Origin: an uncultured Lachnospiraceae bacterium
GTDB lineage: Bacteria > Bacillota > Clostridia > Lachnospirales > Lachnospiraceae
Direction: 5' to 3'
Assembly (NCBI GenBank): GCA_947631955.1
Contig: CANRNJ010000003.1
Location: 157,319-221,318, forward strand
DNA: 64,000 nt
This document shows, piece by piece, positions 26,984 through 35,604 of this stretch; within the stretch, counting starts at the first letter, position 1, and every line of letters begins with the position of its first letter. The position numbers were made by a program, and so were the translations under genes. The notes below the pieces were generated by a model. The model was not told the origin of the DNA. It ran no database searches and saw only the letters and a program-made list of their open reading frames with translations.

Positions 26984-28611
26984 AACGCTCCCTCTTTTTC
27001 CTCCGATCCGCCCATGCAGCCCTTTTCTTCTTCCAAAACATCCCCGCGCTGCAGCCGGACCGCATCCTTTATATGATCGATGATATCCGCCGCCGTCATA
27101 GATACGTCCGACTCACCGGCCGCCGCCAGATCCCCGGCGGTCCCGTGAAGATAGACACCGGCGGATGCCGCATCCTCTCCCGACATTCCCTGAGCCAGCA
27201 GGCCCGTGATCATGCCTGCGAGCACATCTCCGGATCCGGCTGTCGCCATACCGGAATTGCCGGTCGTATTCATATAGCCCTGCGCGGCTTTGCACCGCAC
27301 CACGACCGTCCGGGCGTCTTTGCAGACAACGACACAGTTCAGCCGGCCGGCAAGTTCGGCCGCGTACTCCGGATAGTTTTCCTTGGCCTGCGCGGTACTG
27401 CACCCGTAAAGCCTTGCAAACTCGCCAAGATGCGGGGTGAGGATCACGGTCCTGCCCCTTTCGCCGCAGCCGCGCACAGCCTGCGAAAACGTTTCGTCCG
27501 CTGCCGTCAGATTAAGACCGTCCGCGTCTATGACGATCGGCAGACCGCTCTCAAACAGCGCAAACCGCATCAGAGCCTGCGCGCACGGCCCGGTCCCGAT
27601 GCCCGGTCCGATCAGGATACAGTCCGCCCATTTCTCCGCTTCCGCCAAATCGTTTTGAAACGCCGGATCGCTCACGCACGCAGGAACCGGATCAGGCGCT
27701 GCATTGCCGCACATATCTTCCCGATAGGTAAGCGTCATCGCCTCCGGCACATACTGCGCCAAGGCGTCCTTGTTCTCTTGGGCGGTCACCACTTTGACCA
27801 TACCGGCTCCGACCCGGAAAACGCTCTTGACCGCCATCAGCGCGGCGCCTGCGATACGACGGCTTCCCGCGATCACAAGCGCCTTGCCGAAAGTCCCCTT
27901 ATTGCCGTCGGCTCTGCGGGCGGCAAGCACCCGGCTGTCTGCTCCGAAATGCGTATACCAGTACGGCGGCTGCCCCAAAAAGCTGTGCTCGTCGATGCCC
28001 ATCTGCCGGCATACCAGTCTGCCCGTATGATCCGCGCCCGGATACAGGATATGTCCGAGTTTGCAAAAACCGTATGTCACCGTCAGGTCAGCGCGGACCG
28101 CGCAGCCCATGACCGCGCCCGTGTCAGCACTGATGCCCGACGCGATATCCACGCTGCACACAAACGCATCCGCCGCATCGATCCATTCAACGGCGGCCGA
28201 AAAGGCACCTTCCACGGGACGGGAAAGTCCCACGCCGAACAGAGCGTCTATTACTATATCATATTCACGATCCTGTATTGTGCCATCAATGGGGACGCCG
28301 TATTCCCGCAAAATGCGCAGCTGCTGCGCCGTTTCTTCGGTACACTTATCCTCGTTTCCGATCAGCGCGCAGCGCACCTCATACCCCTGCAGCATGAGCA
28401 GGCGGCCCACAGCCAGACCGTCCCCGCCGTTGTTCCCGCACCCGGCCGCGACCAGGACCCGGCACGGTCTGTTCCCATATACACGCTGCAGTTCGTCCAC
28501 CGTCACCAGCGCCGCCCGCTCCATCAACAGCAGCGGCGGCATGTGGAACTTCTCTATAGTATTGGCGTCATAACGTTTCATTTCGGATGCCGTCACCAGA
28601 TATTGCCGCAT
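26947..28611 (-). CDS. nnr: Bifunctional NAD(P)H-hydrate epimerase/ADP-dependent dehydratase
   Basis: A 554-aa fusion. The N-terminal YjeF-like epimerase carries AAGCGNNGGDGLAVGRLLM near residue 57, which captures damaged NADHX/NADPHX epimers. The C-terminal ribokinase-fold dehydratase carries GNSGMATAGSGDVLAGMI, the expected ATP/ADP-binding GSGD motif. It repairs hydrated NAD(P)H. The last 40 residues (CMGGSEEKEGALCG) extend beyond the usual end and overlap alr by 37 bp. The start ATG 28611 directly follows the stop of the coiled-coil gene. Confidence 0.95.
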   Translation of the reverse strand: MRQYLVTASEMKRYDANTIEKFHMPPLLLMERAALVTVDELQRVYGNRPCRVLVAAGCGNNGGDGLAVGRLLMLQGYEVRCALIGNEDKCTEETAQQLRILREYGVPIDGTIQDREYDIVIDALFGVGLSRPVEGAFSAAVEWIDAADAFVCSVDIASGISADTGAVMGCAVRADLTVTYGFCKLGHILYPGADHTGRLVCRQMGIDEHSFLGQPPYWYTHFGADSRVLAARRADGNKGTFGKALVIAGSRRIAGAALMAVKSVFRVGAGMVKVVTAQENKDALAQYVPEAMTLTYREDMCGNAAPDPVPACVSDPAFQNDLAEAEKWADCILIGPGIGTGPCAQALMRFALFESGLPIVIDADGLNLTAADETFSQAVRGCGERGRTVILTPHLGEFARLYGCSTAQAKENYPEYAAELAGRLNCVVVCKDARTVVVRCKAAQGYMNTTGNSGMATAGSGDVLAGMITGLLAQGMSGEDAASAGVYLHGTAGDLAAAGESDVSMTAADIIDHIKDAVRLQRGDVLEEEKGCMGGSEEKEGALCGRITKESVRW

Positions 28612-29286
28612 CTATTTCTCTCCCGGATCCGTCCCGGCCCTGCCGTCCGTCCCGGACGTTTCCTTTTCCTTTCGATATTTTTCTTCCGGATCGTACTTCA
28701 TATCGAACAGTTCTATGACGTCCGCCCCGAAAATATCATGCATATAGGAATACAGCTGATGATTCTCAGCCTCTTTCTCCTGCTTGCGGATGATCTTCTT
28801 CTTCAATTCCCTTCGGATATTGGTGATCCACTGTTCGATCTCCGTCACTTCCGCCGTGTTTTTTTTCAGTCTGCGGTAACATACTTCCATCGTGGCAAGC
28901 ATAAGTCTGTTGTTGAGCTGATTGATCTGCCGCGGCAGTTCGATCATCTCCTCCTCGCACGCCTCCAGTTTCTCGTTGCACTCGGTAATGATCCGCCTGC
29001 ATTCTTCCTGCTTCTTCTCCAGTTTTTTGGAAGGCGACTTCTCGATCCCGTCGGCAAGGACCACGATTTCGTCCATCATCATTTTTTTGAGTCTTCGGAT
29101 CTCTTTGTTCTCGTCGTTTAATTTACCCTGCCGCTTCAGCAGATCGTTGAGTTCCTTTTCCATCTGCTTGATCTTTTCCGTGTGCTCGCGCTGTGTAAAA
29201 AGCTGATGCCACTTGTGGTCAAGCGTAAGGATCGGGATCTTTTTGCCGATCAGGGCCTGTTCAAACATATCGTCCGTACCCGCCAT
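28612..29286 (-). CDS. Coiled-coil protein of unknown function
   Basis: A 224-aa hydrophilic protein. From about residue 30 to 175 it is a long heptad-like coiled coil rich in Lys/Glu (e.g. KQMEKELNDLLKRQGKLNDE). The tail is charged and Gly/Lys-rich (GTDGRAGTDPGEK). It has no signal peptide or membrane segment. It is the first gene after rex and abuts nnr (stop at 28612, nnr start at 28611), so it is likely co-transcribed with nnr-alr-mazF. AGAGGAG precedes the ATG. No domain was recognised; it may have a structural or scaffold role, but this is a guess. Confidence 0.8.
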   Translation of the reverse strand: MAGTDDMFEQALIGKKIPILTLDHKWHQLFTQREHTEKIKQMEKELNDLLKRQGKLNDENKEIRRLKKMMMDEIVVLADGIEKSPSKKLEKKQEECRRIITECNEKLEACEEEMIELPRQINQLNNRLMLATMEVCYRRLKKNTAEVTEIEQWITNIRRELKKKIIRKQEKEAENHQLYSYMHDIFGADVIELFDMKYDPEEKYRKEKETSGTDGRAGTDPGEK

Positions 29287-29301
29287 ACTTTCTCCTCTAT
29301 C

Positions 29302-29349
29302 CCCTATACCTTTTAAACCCTATATTTTTTATACCCTATATCTTCTATA
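29302..29349. repeat. Three-copy 16-bp tandem repeat upstream of the coiled-coil gene
   Basis: CCCTATA recurs at 29302, 29318 and 29334 with exact 16-base spacing; the unit reads CCCTATAnnTTTTnnA-like. It occupies the leader region between rex and the coiled-coil gene, which holds no gene. Confidence 0.7.
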
Positions 29350-29394
29350 CTCTATGCATCCTGTTTCTCTGCCTTCTGCTGTATCCCACACCGT

Positions 29395-30027
29395 TTATTC
29401 ATCGTGCGACGCCAGATTGTACGACAGTTTCATCAGACTGTCCGACAGATGCACGTTTTCTACCTGAATGTTCTCAGGGACGTGCAGGTCCACATGCGCA
29501 AAATTCCAGAAGCCCTTGATGCCATAAGAAACAAGCTGTTCCGCCACTTCCAGCGCGCTGCCCTTGGGTATGGTCAGCACGGCTATGTCGATATCGTTCT
29601 CCCGGACGAAACGCTCCATCTCGCGCATCGGGCGCACTGTGATCCCGCGCACCTTCGTCCCCTGTATCCGCTCGTCTATATCAAAGATCCCGCGGAAAAT
29701 AAACCCTCTCCGCTCAAAATTCATATAATTTACAAGCGCCTGTCCCAGATGTCCGGCGCCTACCAGGATTAGATTGTGCTCCTTGTGCAGTCCCAGTATC
29801 TTGCCGATCTCCTCGTACAGATATCCGACGTTATAACCGTACCCCTGCTGTCCGAAACCGCCGAAATTGTTCAGGTCCTGACGGATCTGAGAAGCCGTGA
29901 CCTGCATGATGTCGCTCAATTCCTGAGAGGATACCCTCTCCGTCCCCTCGTCCTTCAATTCACCGAGATACCTGAAATATCTCGGCAGACGGCTGATAAC
30001 TGCCTGTGATATCTCTTTCTCTTCCAC
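29395..30027 (-). CDS. rex: Redox-sensing transcriptional repressor Rex
   Basis: A 210-aa protein with an N-terminal winged helix (SAQELSDIMQVT-like VSSQELSDIMQVTASQIRQD) and a Rossmann domain with ILVGAGHLGQALVNY. Rex senses NADH/NAD+ and represses fermentation and NAD(H)-linked genes. It starts with GTG at 30027; the GGAGG directly abuts it, so translation may use the upstream GGGGG. A strong sigma-A promoter is visible, and the gene is divergent from the ABC-F gene. Confidence 0.95.
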   Translation of the reverse strand: MEEKEISQAVISRLPRYFRYLGELKDEGTERVSSQELSDIMQVTASQIRQDLNNFGGFGQQGYGYNVGYLYEEIGKILGLHKEHNLILVGAGHLGQALVNYMNFERRGFIFRGIFDIDERIQGTKVRGITVRPMREMERFVRENDIDIAVLTIPKGSALEVAEQLVSYGIKGFWNFAHVDLHVPENIQVENVHLSDSLMKLSYNLASHDE

Positions 30028-30058
30028 CCTCCGTTACCCCCTGCTTTATAATATTTTA

Positions 30059-30087
30059 AGTATACCTCTGTGTTAAAAAACTGTCAA
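30059..30087 (-). promoter_or_regulatory. Sigma-A promoter of rex
   Basis: TTGACA (30082-30087) and TATACT (30059-30064) on the minus strand, 17-base spacer. The -35 hexamer is one half of an inverted repeat shared with the divergent ABC-F promoter. Confidence 0.8.
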
Positions 30088-30092
30088 ACAAG

Positions 30093-30121
30093 TTGACAGC
30101 CCCGCCCGCGGACGGTAAACT
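30093..30121 (+). promoter_or_regulatory. Sigma-A promoter of the ABC-F gene
   Basis: TTGACA (30093-30098) and TAAACT (30116-30121) with a 17-base spacer; start codon 35 bp further on. Confidence 0.75.
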
Positions 30122-30155
30122 GATTGATGTAAAGAAAGGTTTCCCAATACAGATC

Positions 30156-32069
30156 ATGATACTATCCGTCAATAATATAGACAAATCCTTCAACGAAATA
30201 CCGGTGCTCAGGAACGTTTCGTTCCATATCGAGGACAATGAAAAAGCCGCCGTCATCGGCATCAACGGAGCGGGCAAGACCACCCTGCTGCGCATCATCA
30301 TGGGCGAACTGGCGGCTGACAACGGCTCCGTGGCCCTTGGCAGGAACAGGACCGTCGGGTACCTGTCCCAGCACGAGGCCGTGTCCGGCGAAAATACCAT
30401 CTACGACGAACTCCTCAGCGTGAAACAGGACATCATAGATCTGGAGCGCCGTATGCGCAGTATCGAAATGCAGATGAAAACGGCGTCCGAAGAAACTCTT
30501 GGACGGTTAATGGACACCTACTCCTCCCTGACCCATGCCTTTGAAACCGCAAACGGCTACGCGTACAAAAGCGAACTGACCGGCGTATTGAAGGGACTGG
30601 GATTTGCGCAGGAAGACTTTGGCCGGACGGTATCCACTCTCTCCGGCGGCCAGAAGACCCGCGTCGCTCTCGGCAGACTTCTTCTTACGAATCCGGACCT
30701 GATCATTCTGGACGAACCCACGAACCATCTGGATATGTCCTCCGTCACATGGCTGGAGAATTATCTGCGCGCCTATAAAGGCGCCGTGATCGTGGTATCG
30801 CACGACCGCTATTTTCTTGACCGGATCGCCACGAAGATCATCGAGATCGACAACACCCGCTCGACCGTTTTCACCGGCTGCTATTCGGACTATGCCGCCA
30901 AAAAAGAGATCCTCCGCACCGCGCAGTACAACGCCTATATCAAACAGCTGCAGGAGATCCGCCATCAGGAGGAAGTCATCGAAAAGCTGCGGTCGTTCAA
31001 CCGTGAGAAATCCATCCGCCGCGCGGAGAGCCGCGAGAAGCTGCTCAATAAGATCGAGCCTCTGGAAAAACCGGTCGAAACGCGCGCCGACATGCGTCTG
31101 CGTCTGGAACCCCGCTGCGAGAGCGGCGGCGATGTGCTCCATGCAGAGGATCTGTCCAAATCGTTCGGCGCACTCACCCTCTTTGAACATCTGCATTTTG
31201 ATATAAGAAAAGGGGAACATGTGGCGCTGATCGGCGACAACGGAACGGGCAAGACGACGATCCTGAAAATGATCAACGAACTGGCCGCGCCCGACAGCGG
31301 CACGATCCGGCTCGGTTCCAACGTGGAGATTGGCTACTATGATCAGGAGCACCATGTGCTGAACATGGACAAGACCTTATTTGACGAGATCTCCGACGCG
31401 TATCCCGATCTGAACAATACGCAAATCCGAAACACGCTTGCCGCTTTTCTCTTCACCGGCGAGGATGTGTTCAAGCAGATCCGTTCGCTGAGCGGCGGAG
31501 AGCGCGGGCGCGTATCTTTAGCCAAACTGATGCTGTCAAAGGCCAATTTCCTTATTCTGGACGAGCCCACGAACCACTTGGACATCCTTTCCAAGGAAAT
31601 TCTGGAAGACGCCTTAAACGCCTACACCGGCACGGTCCTGTATGTGTCCCACGACCGCTATTTTATCAACCGGACGGCATCCCGGATCCTTGATCTGAGC
31701 CACAGGCAGCTGACGGAATACCTTGGCAATTACGATTATTATCTGGAGAAAAAAGAACAGCTGCAGGCAAAACTCTTCCCGCCGGATGCCGCGGATGCTC
31801 CCGCAGCGGCTCCCGCCGCAGGCATGAAGCAGGACTGGCTCTCCCAGAAGGAACAGCAGGCGGCTCTGCGCAAAAGGGAAAACGATCTGAAAAAATGCGA
31901 GAACCGCATCGAAGAACTGGAAAACCGCAACGAAGAACTGGATACGCTCATGGCGTCCCCCGATATCTGTACGGATGCGGCCAAATTACAGGAACTGAAC
32001 AATGAACGGCAGACAAACGAGCAGGAACTGAACGATCTGTACGAAAAATGGGAGCAGCTCTCCGAATGA
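30156..32069 (+). CDS. ABC-F ATP-binding protein (ribosome-associated type)
   Basis: A 637-aa cytoplasmic protein with two complete ABC domains and no membrane part. Domain one has GINGAGKTTLL, LSGGQKTRVAL and LIILDEPTNHLDM; domain two has GDNGTGKTTILK, LSGGERGRVSLAK and FLILDEPTNHLDI. A coiled-coil C-terminal extension follows (KKCENRIEELENRNEELDT). ABC-F proteins act on the ribosome, some conferring antibiotic resistance and most acting as housekeeping translation factors. The linker is of ordinary YdiF-type length, giving no clear resistance signature. ATG 30156 was chosen because AAAGG lies upstream; the TTG at 30093 lies in the promoter itself. Confidence 0.9.
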   Translation: MILSVNNIDKSFNEIPVLRNVSFHIEDNEKAAVIGINGAGKTTLLRIIMGELAADNGSVALGRNRTVGYLSQHEAVSGENTIYDELLSVKQDIIDLERRMRSIEMQMKTASEETLGRLMDTYSSLTHAFETANGYAYKSELTGVLKGLGFAQEDFGRTVSTLSGGQKTRVALGRLLLTNPDLIILDEPTNHLDMSSVTWLENYLRAYKGAVIVVSHDRYFLDRIATKIIEIDNTRSTVFTGCYSDYAAKKEILRTAQYNAYIKQLQEIRHQEEVIEKLRSFNREKSIRRAESREKLLNKIEPLEKPVETRADMRLRLEPRCESGGDVLHAEDLSKSFGALTLFEHLHFDIRKGEHVALIGDNGTGKTTILKMINELAAPDSGTIRLGSNVEIGYYDQEHHVLNMDKTLFDEISDAYPDLNNTQIRNTLAAFLFTGEDVFKQIRSLSGGERGRVSLAKLMLSKANFLILDEPTNHLDILSKEILEDALNAYTGTVLYVSHDRYFINRTASRILDLSHRQLTEYLGNYDYYLEKKEQLQAKLFPPDAADAPAAAPAAGMKQDWLSQKEQQAALRKRENDLKKCENRIEELENRNEELDTLMASPDICTDAAKLQELNNERQTNEQELNDLYEKWEQLSE

Positions 32070-32086
32070 GAACGGCTCCCGTTTTC
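32067..32086 (+). terminator. Possible terminator after the ABC-F gene
   Basis: GAGAACGG-CTC-CCGTTTTC hairpin at the stop codon, with only a short T-run, between two convergent genes. Confidence 0.4.
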
Positions 32087-32106
32087 TATCTCAGAATCAC
32101 ACCGGC

Positions 32107-33312
32107 CTACAGCGCATCGAAGGTCGCCCGGATCGCCTGAATGAACTCCAGACTGTTGAGGATCACGGGTTCCCTGCATGTGGATATCAGGGCGAGGCTC
32201 TTCGTCATTTTACCGTCCTCCACCGTCTTGATGCAGGCGCGTTCCATCCGGTCGGCAAATTCTTCCAGTTCCCTGATGCCGTCCAGTTCGCCCCTTTTGC
32301 GCAGCGCCCCTGTCCACGCAAAGATCGTCGCGATAGAGTTGGTGGAAGTTTCCTCCCCTTTCAGATATTTATAGTAGTGGCGCTGCACCGTTCCGTGCGC
32401 CGCCTCGTATTCATAGATGCCGTCGGGGGACACGAGCACGGAAGTCATCATCGAGAGATCCCCGTACGCGGTGGCCACCATATCGCTCATCACATCGCCG
32501 TCGTAGTTCTTGCACGCCCAGATGAAACCGCCTTCCGACCGGATGACTCTCGCAACCGCATCGTCGATCAGGGTATAGAAATACTCGATGCCCGCCTTCT
32601 CGAACGCATCCTTGTATTCGGCGTCATAGATCTCCTGAAAGATATCCTTGAACCTATGGTCATACTTCTTGGAGATCGTGTCTTTGGTGGCAAACCACAG
32701 ATCCTGTCTGGTGTCCAGCGCATAATTGAAACATGCCTTTGCAAAACTGGTGATGGACTTGTCCGTATTATGGATCCCCTGAAGGATGCCGGGGCCTTTG
32801 AATTCATGTATCGTTTCACGGATCTGCGTGCCGTCCTCTCCGGTAAAGACGAGTTCCGCCCTGCCTGCGCCGGGCACTTTGATCTCTACGTTTTTATAGA
32901 CATCTCCGTATGCGTGCCGGGCGATCGTGATCGGTTTTGACCAGTTATTCACATAGGGAATGATCCCTTTGATGAGGATGGGCGCGCGGAACACCGTTCC
33001 GTCCAATGCCGCCCTTATCGTCCCGTTGGGGCTCTTCCACATCTCTTTCAAATGATATTCGGTCATTCTCGCCGCATTGGGCGTGATCGTCGCGCACTTG
33101 ACCGCCACTCCGTATTTCTTGGCCGCCTCCGCCGAGTCTATGGTGACCTGATCGTCGGTTTCGTTGCGGTGCTCCAGTCCGAGATCATAATACTCTGTTT
33201 TCAGATCGATGTAGGGCAATATCAGTTCATCCTTGATCATCTTCCAGAGGATCCTTGTCATTTCATCTCCGTCCATCTCCACGAGAGGCGTCGTCATTTT
33301 AATTTTTTCCAT
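32107..33312 (-). CDS. icd: NADP-dependent isocitrate dehydrogenase
   Basis: A 401-aa enzyme of the eukaryote-like NADP-IDH subfamily ([11 protein letters not shown] near the start, then [25 protein letters not shown] and the late [15 protein letters not shown]). It oxidises isocitrate to 2-oxoglutarate with NADPH formation. It is last in an operon after a Re-citrate synthase homologue and a GntR regulator, which fits glutamate precursor synthesis by the oxidative branch; no aconitase gene is in the window. The start is ATG 33312, 14 bp inside the GntR gene; a second ATG at 33297 is also plausible. The longer frame reaching 33381 lies within that gene. Confidence 0.92.
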   Translation of the reverse strand: MEKIKMTTPLVEMDGDEMTRILWKMIKDELILPYIDLKTEYYDLGLEHRNETDDQVTIDSAEAAKKYGVAVKCATITPNAARMTEYHLKEMWKSPNGTIRAALDGTVFRAPILIKGIIPYVNNWSKPITIARHAYGDVYKNVEIKVPGAGRAELVFTGEDGTQIRETIHEFKGPGILQGIHNTDKSITSFAKACFNYALDTRQDLWFATKDTISKKYDHRFKDIFQEIYDAEYKDAFEKAGIEYFYTLIDDAVARVIRSEGGFIWACKNYDGDVMSDMVATAYGDLSMMTSVLVSPDGIYEYEAAHGTVQRHYYKYLKGEETSTNSIATIFAWTGALRKRGELDGIRELEEFADRMERACIKTVEDGKMTKSLALISTCREPVILNSLEFIQAIRATFDAL

Positions 33313-34021
33313 CGTCACTGTCAACCTGCCTTTCTTCTTCGCCATATATTTCATACAATCCGTTCCTGACCATATTGTCATAAGCGTTCAGCATATGCCT
33401 GTTGGCCAGCTGTTCCGCCTTGTCGGCGTCCCCCGCCTTGATCGCTTCCATGATCTGCCTGTGCTCGTCGTTGGAAGCCCGTCCCCTTGTATTATTGGAC
33501 AGCGTTTTCTGTCTGACGCGCATCACATACTGATGATAATCCCGCAGCGTATGTTCAAGCATCTTGGAATCACATGCCTCGTAGAGGATATCATGGAAAC
33601 GGTTGTCCAGTTCCGCCATCTGGTCCATATGCCCTTTGGAAGCATGAAATTCCGCCAGATAGATATTTTCCTCCATCTCCTCCAGCTGCTCTTTCGTGAT
33701 CTTTTCCGTCGCCAGTCTGGCGCACAGCCCTTCCAAAAGAGAACGGATCATATAAATGTCTTTCACATCCTTGACGGTGATCCCCGTCACATAGGCGCCC
33801 TTGTTCGGTACGATCTGTATAAGACCCTCCAGTTCCAGCTGTCTGAAGGCTTCCCGGACCGGAGTGCGGCTGACCCCCAGTTCTTCGCCGATCGCCACCT
33901 CTTTTAACTCTTCATGCTCCTTGTATTTGCCGCTCAGTATATCTTCGCGCAGTTTCTGGAACACTCTGCCGCGAAGGGAATACTTGTCGTTCACTTCATG
34001 TTTGATATCATAGTTCGCCAT
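33299..34021 (-). CDS. GntR family transcriptional regulator (FCD-type)
   Basis: A 240-aa protein. The N-terminal winged helix-turn-helix ([55 protein letters not shown]) is standard GntR and the C-terminal domain is helical, with conserved Asp/His-type metal sites ([14 protein letters not shown]). It most likely binds an organic acid. It lies between the citrate synthase homologue and icd, so it probably controls that operon; a palindrome with TGTATACA core sits over the operon promoter. Confidence 0.92.
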   Translation of the reverse strand: MANYDIKHEVNDKYSLRGRVFQKLREDILSGKYKEHEELKEVAIGEELGVSRTPVREAFRQLELEGLIQIVPNKGAYVTGITVKDVKDIYMIRSLLEGLCARLATEKITKEQLEEMEENIYLAEFHASKGHMDQMAELDNRFHDILYEACDSKMLEHTLRDYHQYVMRVRQKTLSNNTRGRASNDEHRQIMEAIKAGDADKAEQLANRHMLNAYDNMVRNGLYEIYGEEERQVDSDDGKN

Positions 34022-34064
34022 TTCTTCATCCCGTTCCTGTTACACAAATTCACATCCGCACGCC

Positions 34065-35495
34065 TTATTCGGACTGCTGTTCCGAATCCGGGCGCGCTAT
34101 GTTGAGCTCTCCGCACACTCTCTCGATCTGCCCGATCAGTTCCTCGTCCGTCAGCACGGTCACACGGCCGGAAGCATACTCATTATCCACCCATACTTTC
34201 AGGGCTTTGACCAGTTCACAGTTCTTGTCCAACTGCTTATCGTCTTTGAGTTTGTAATAAGTGTTGATCCAGTGCGCGATCCCGGCCAGACCCGACGTGT
34301 TGGACACCGCGCACAGTACCGGCCTGTTCAGGAATTTCTCCGTGTCGAATATATTATAGATCTCTTCGTTTTTTAACAGACCGTCCGCGTGGATCCCCGC
34401 CCTTGTCACATTAAAATTCTTGCCGACGAACGGCGTCCGCGGCGGGATCTCATAGCCGATCTCTTTCTCATAATACTCGGCCAGTTCGGTGATAACGGTC
34501 GTATCCATCCCGTTGAGATCGCCCCTGATCTGCGCATACTCAAACACCATGGCTTCAAGCGGCGTATTCCCTGTGCGCTCGCCGATGCCGAACAGCGAAG
34601 TATTGATGCCGGAACAGCCGTACAGCCATGCCGTCGTAGAGTTGGACACCGCCTTATAGAAATCGTTGTGTCCGTGCCATTCAAGCAGTTCGTGCGGGAC
34701 GCCCGCATGTGTATGCAGCGCGTAGATGATCCCCTGAACGCTCCTTGGAATGACCGCGCCCGGATAGTTGACGCCATACCCCATCGTGTCGCACGCGCGC
34801 ACTTTGATCGGTATCTTGTACTGCTCCATCAGCTTCATCAGTTCCATACAAAAAGGCACCACATAACCGTAGATATCCGCCCGCGTGATGTCCTCCAGAT
34901 GGCATCTCGGACTGATCCCTTCCTCCAGACAGTCGCGGATAACGCTCAGATAGTGATCCATCGCCTGCCGCCGGGTCATCTTCAATTTCAGGAAAATATG
35001 GTAGTCCGAGCAGCTTACCAAGATGCCCGTTTCCTTCATGCCGATTTCCTTGACCAGTTTAAAATCCTCTTTGCTCGCCCGGATCCAGCTAGTGACTTCC
35101 GGATATTGATAGCCGCGCTCCATGCATTTGTACACGGCGTCCCGGTCTTTCTTGCTGTACAGGAAAAATTCACTGGCCCGTATCATGCCGTTGGGCCCGC
35201 CCAGTCTGTGCAGATAGTCATAGATCGTCACGATCTGCTCCGTCGTGTAGGGCGCTCTGGACTGCTGTCCGTCCCGGAATGTCGTATCCGTGATCCAGAT
35301 ATTCTTGGGCATATTGTGCGGAACCGTTCTGTCGTTAAAGGGGATCTTCGGTATCTCTGAATAAGGGAACATATTTCTGAATACATTCGGTTTGTCCACA
35401 TCATCCAGAATGTACATATGTTCTTCGATCTCCAGAAGATTATTGTGCTCGTTCATAGTCACCGGACGATTCATAAAAGTTCTGTCTTCATTCAT
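34065..35495 (-). CDS. Re-citrate synthase-type enzyme (2-isopropylmalate synthase family)
   Basis: A 476-aa HMG-CoA-lyase-like enzyme (DRE-TIM family). TTFRDGQQSRAPYTTEQIVT near residue 70, the HGHNDFYKA metal-binding region and ERTGNTPLEA identify the family. The opening PFNDRTVPHNMPKNIWIT and the operon with icd match the clostridial Re-citrate synthase group (the Clostridium kluyveri type) better than the leuA group, which also explains the presence of icd. It would condense acetyl-CoA and oxaloacetate to citrate. ATG 35495 has AAGGTG 11 bases upstream; the longer frame extends into the promoter. Annotation as 2-isopropylmalate synthase would be an easy misassignment; confirmation needs phylogeny or assay. 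Confidence 0.75.
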   Translation of the reverse strand: MNEDRTFMNRPVTMNEHNNLLEIEEHMYILDDVDKPNVFRNMFPYSEIPKIPFNDRTVPHNMPKNIWITDTTFRDGQQSRAPYTTEQIVTIYDYLHRLGGPNGMIRASEFFLYSKKDRDAVYKCMERGYQYPEVTSWIRASKEDFKLVKEIGMKETGILVSCSDYHIFLKLKMTRRQAMDHYLSVIRDCLEEGISPRCHLEDITRADIYGYVVPFCMELMKLMEQYKIPIKVRACDTMGYGVNYPGAVIPRSVQGIIYALHTHAGVPHELLEWHGHNDFYKAVSNSTTAWLYGCSGINTSLFGIGERTGNTPLEAMVFEYAQIRGDLNGMDTTVITELAEYYEKEIGYEIPPRTPFVGKNFNVTRAGIHADGLLKNEEIYNIFDTEKFLNRPVLCAVSNTSGLAGIAHWINTYYKLKDDKQLDKNCELVKALKVWVDNEYASGRVTVLTDEELIGQIERVCGELNIARPDSEQQSE

Positions 35496-35523
35496 ATCTG
35501 TCACACACCTTTCTGTACGTCGA

Positions 35524-35545
35524 GTATTATTGTATACAGAAATAC
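35524..35545. promoter_or_regulatory. Palindromic operator over the Re-citrate synthase promoter
   Basis: GTATTnnTGTATACAnnAATAC, a 22-bp palindrome overlapping the -10 box and spacer of the operon promoter. Its TGTATACA core resembles known GntR-family operators such as the Bacillus gluconate operator, and a GntR gene lies in the operon. Confidence 0.7.
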
Positions 35546-35557
35546 GATGCATGTCAA
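35529..35557 (-). promoter_or_regulatory. Sigma-A promoter of the Re-citrate synthase operon
   Basis: TTGACA (35552-35557) and TACAAT (35529-35534) on the minus strand, 17-base spacer, about 35 bp before the start codon. Confidence 0.75.
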
Positions 35558-35604
35558 CCCATCCCGCATATTTGTTCTGACTGAATACCGTACATTTGTT
35601 CTGC

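Noticed and set aside
30059-30121. Rex operator in the rex/ABC-F region.
   Set aside because: The palindrome CTGTCAA-ACAAG-TTGACAG does not match TTGTGAAnnnnTTCACAA or TTGTTAAnnnnTTAACAA; the arms are better explained as -35 boxes.
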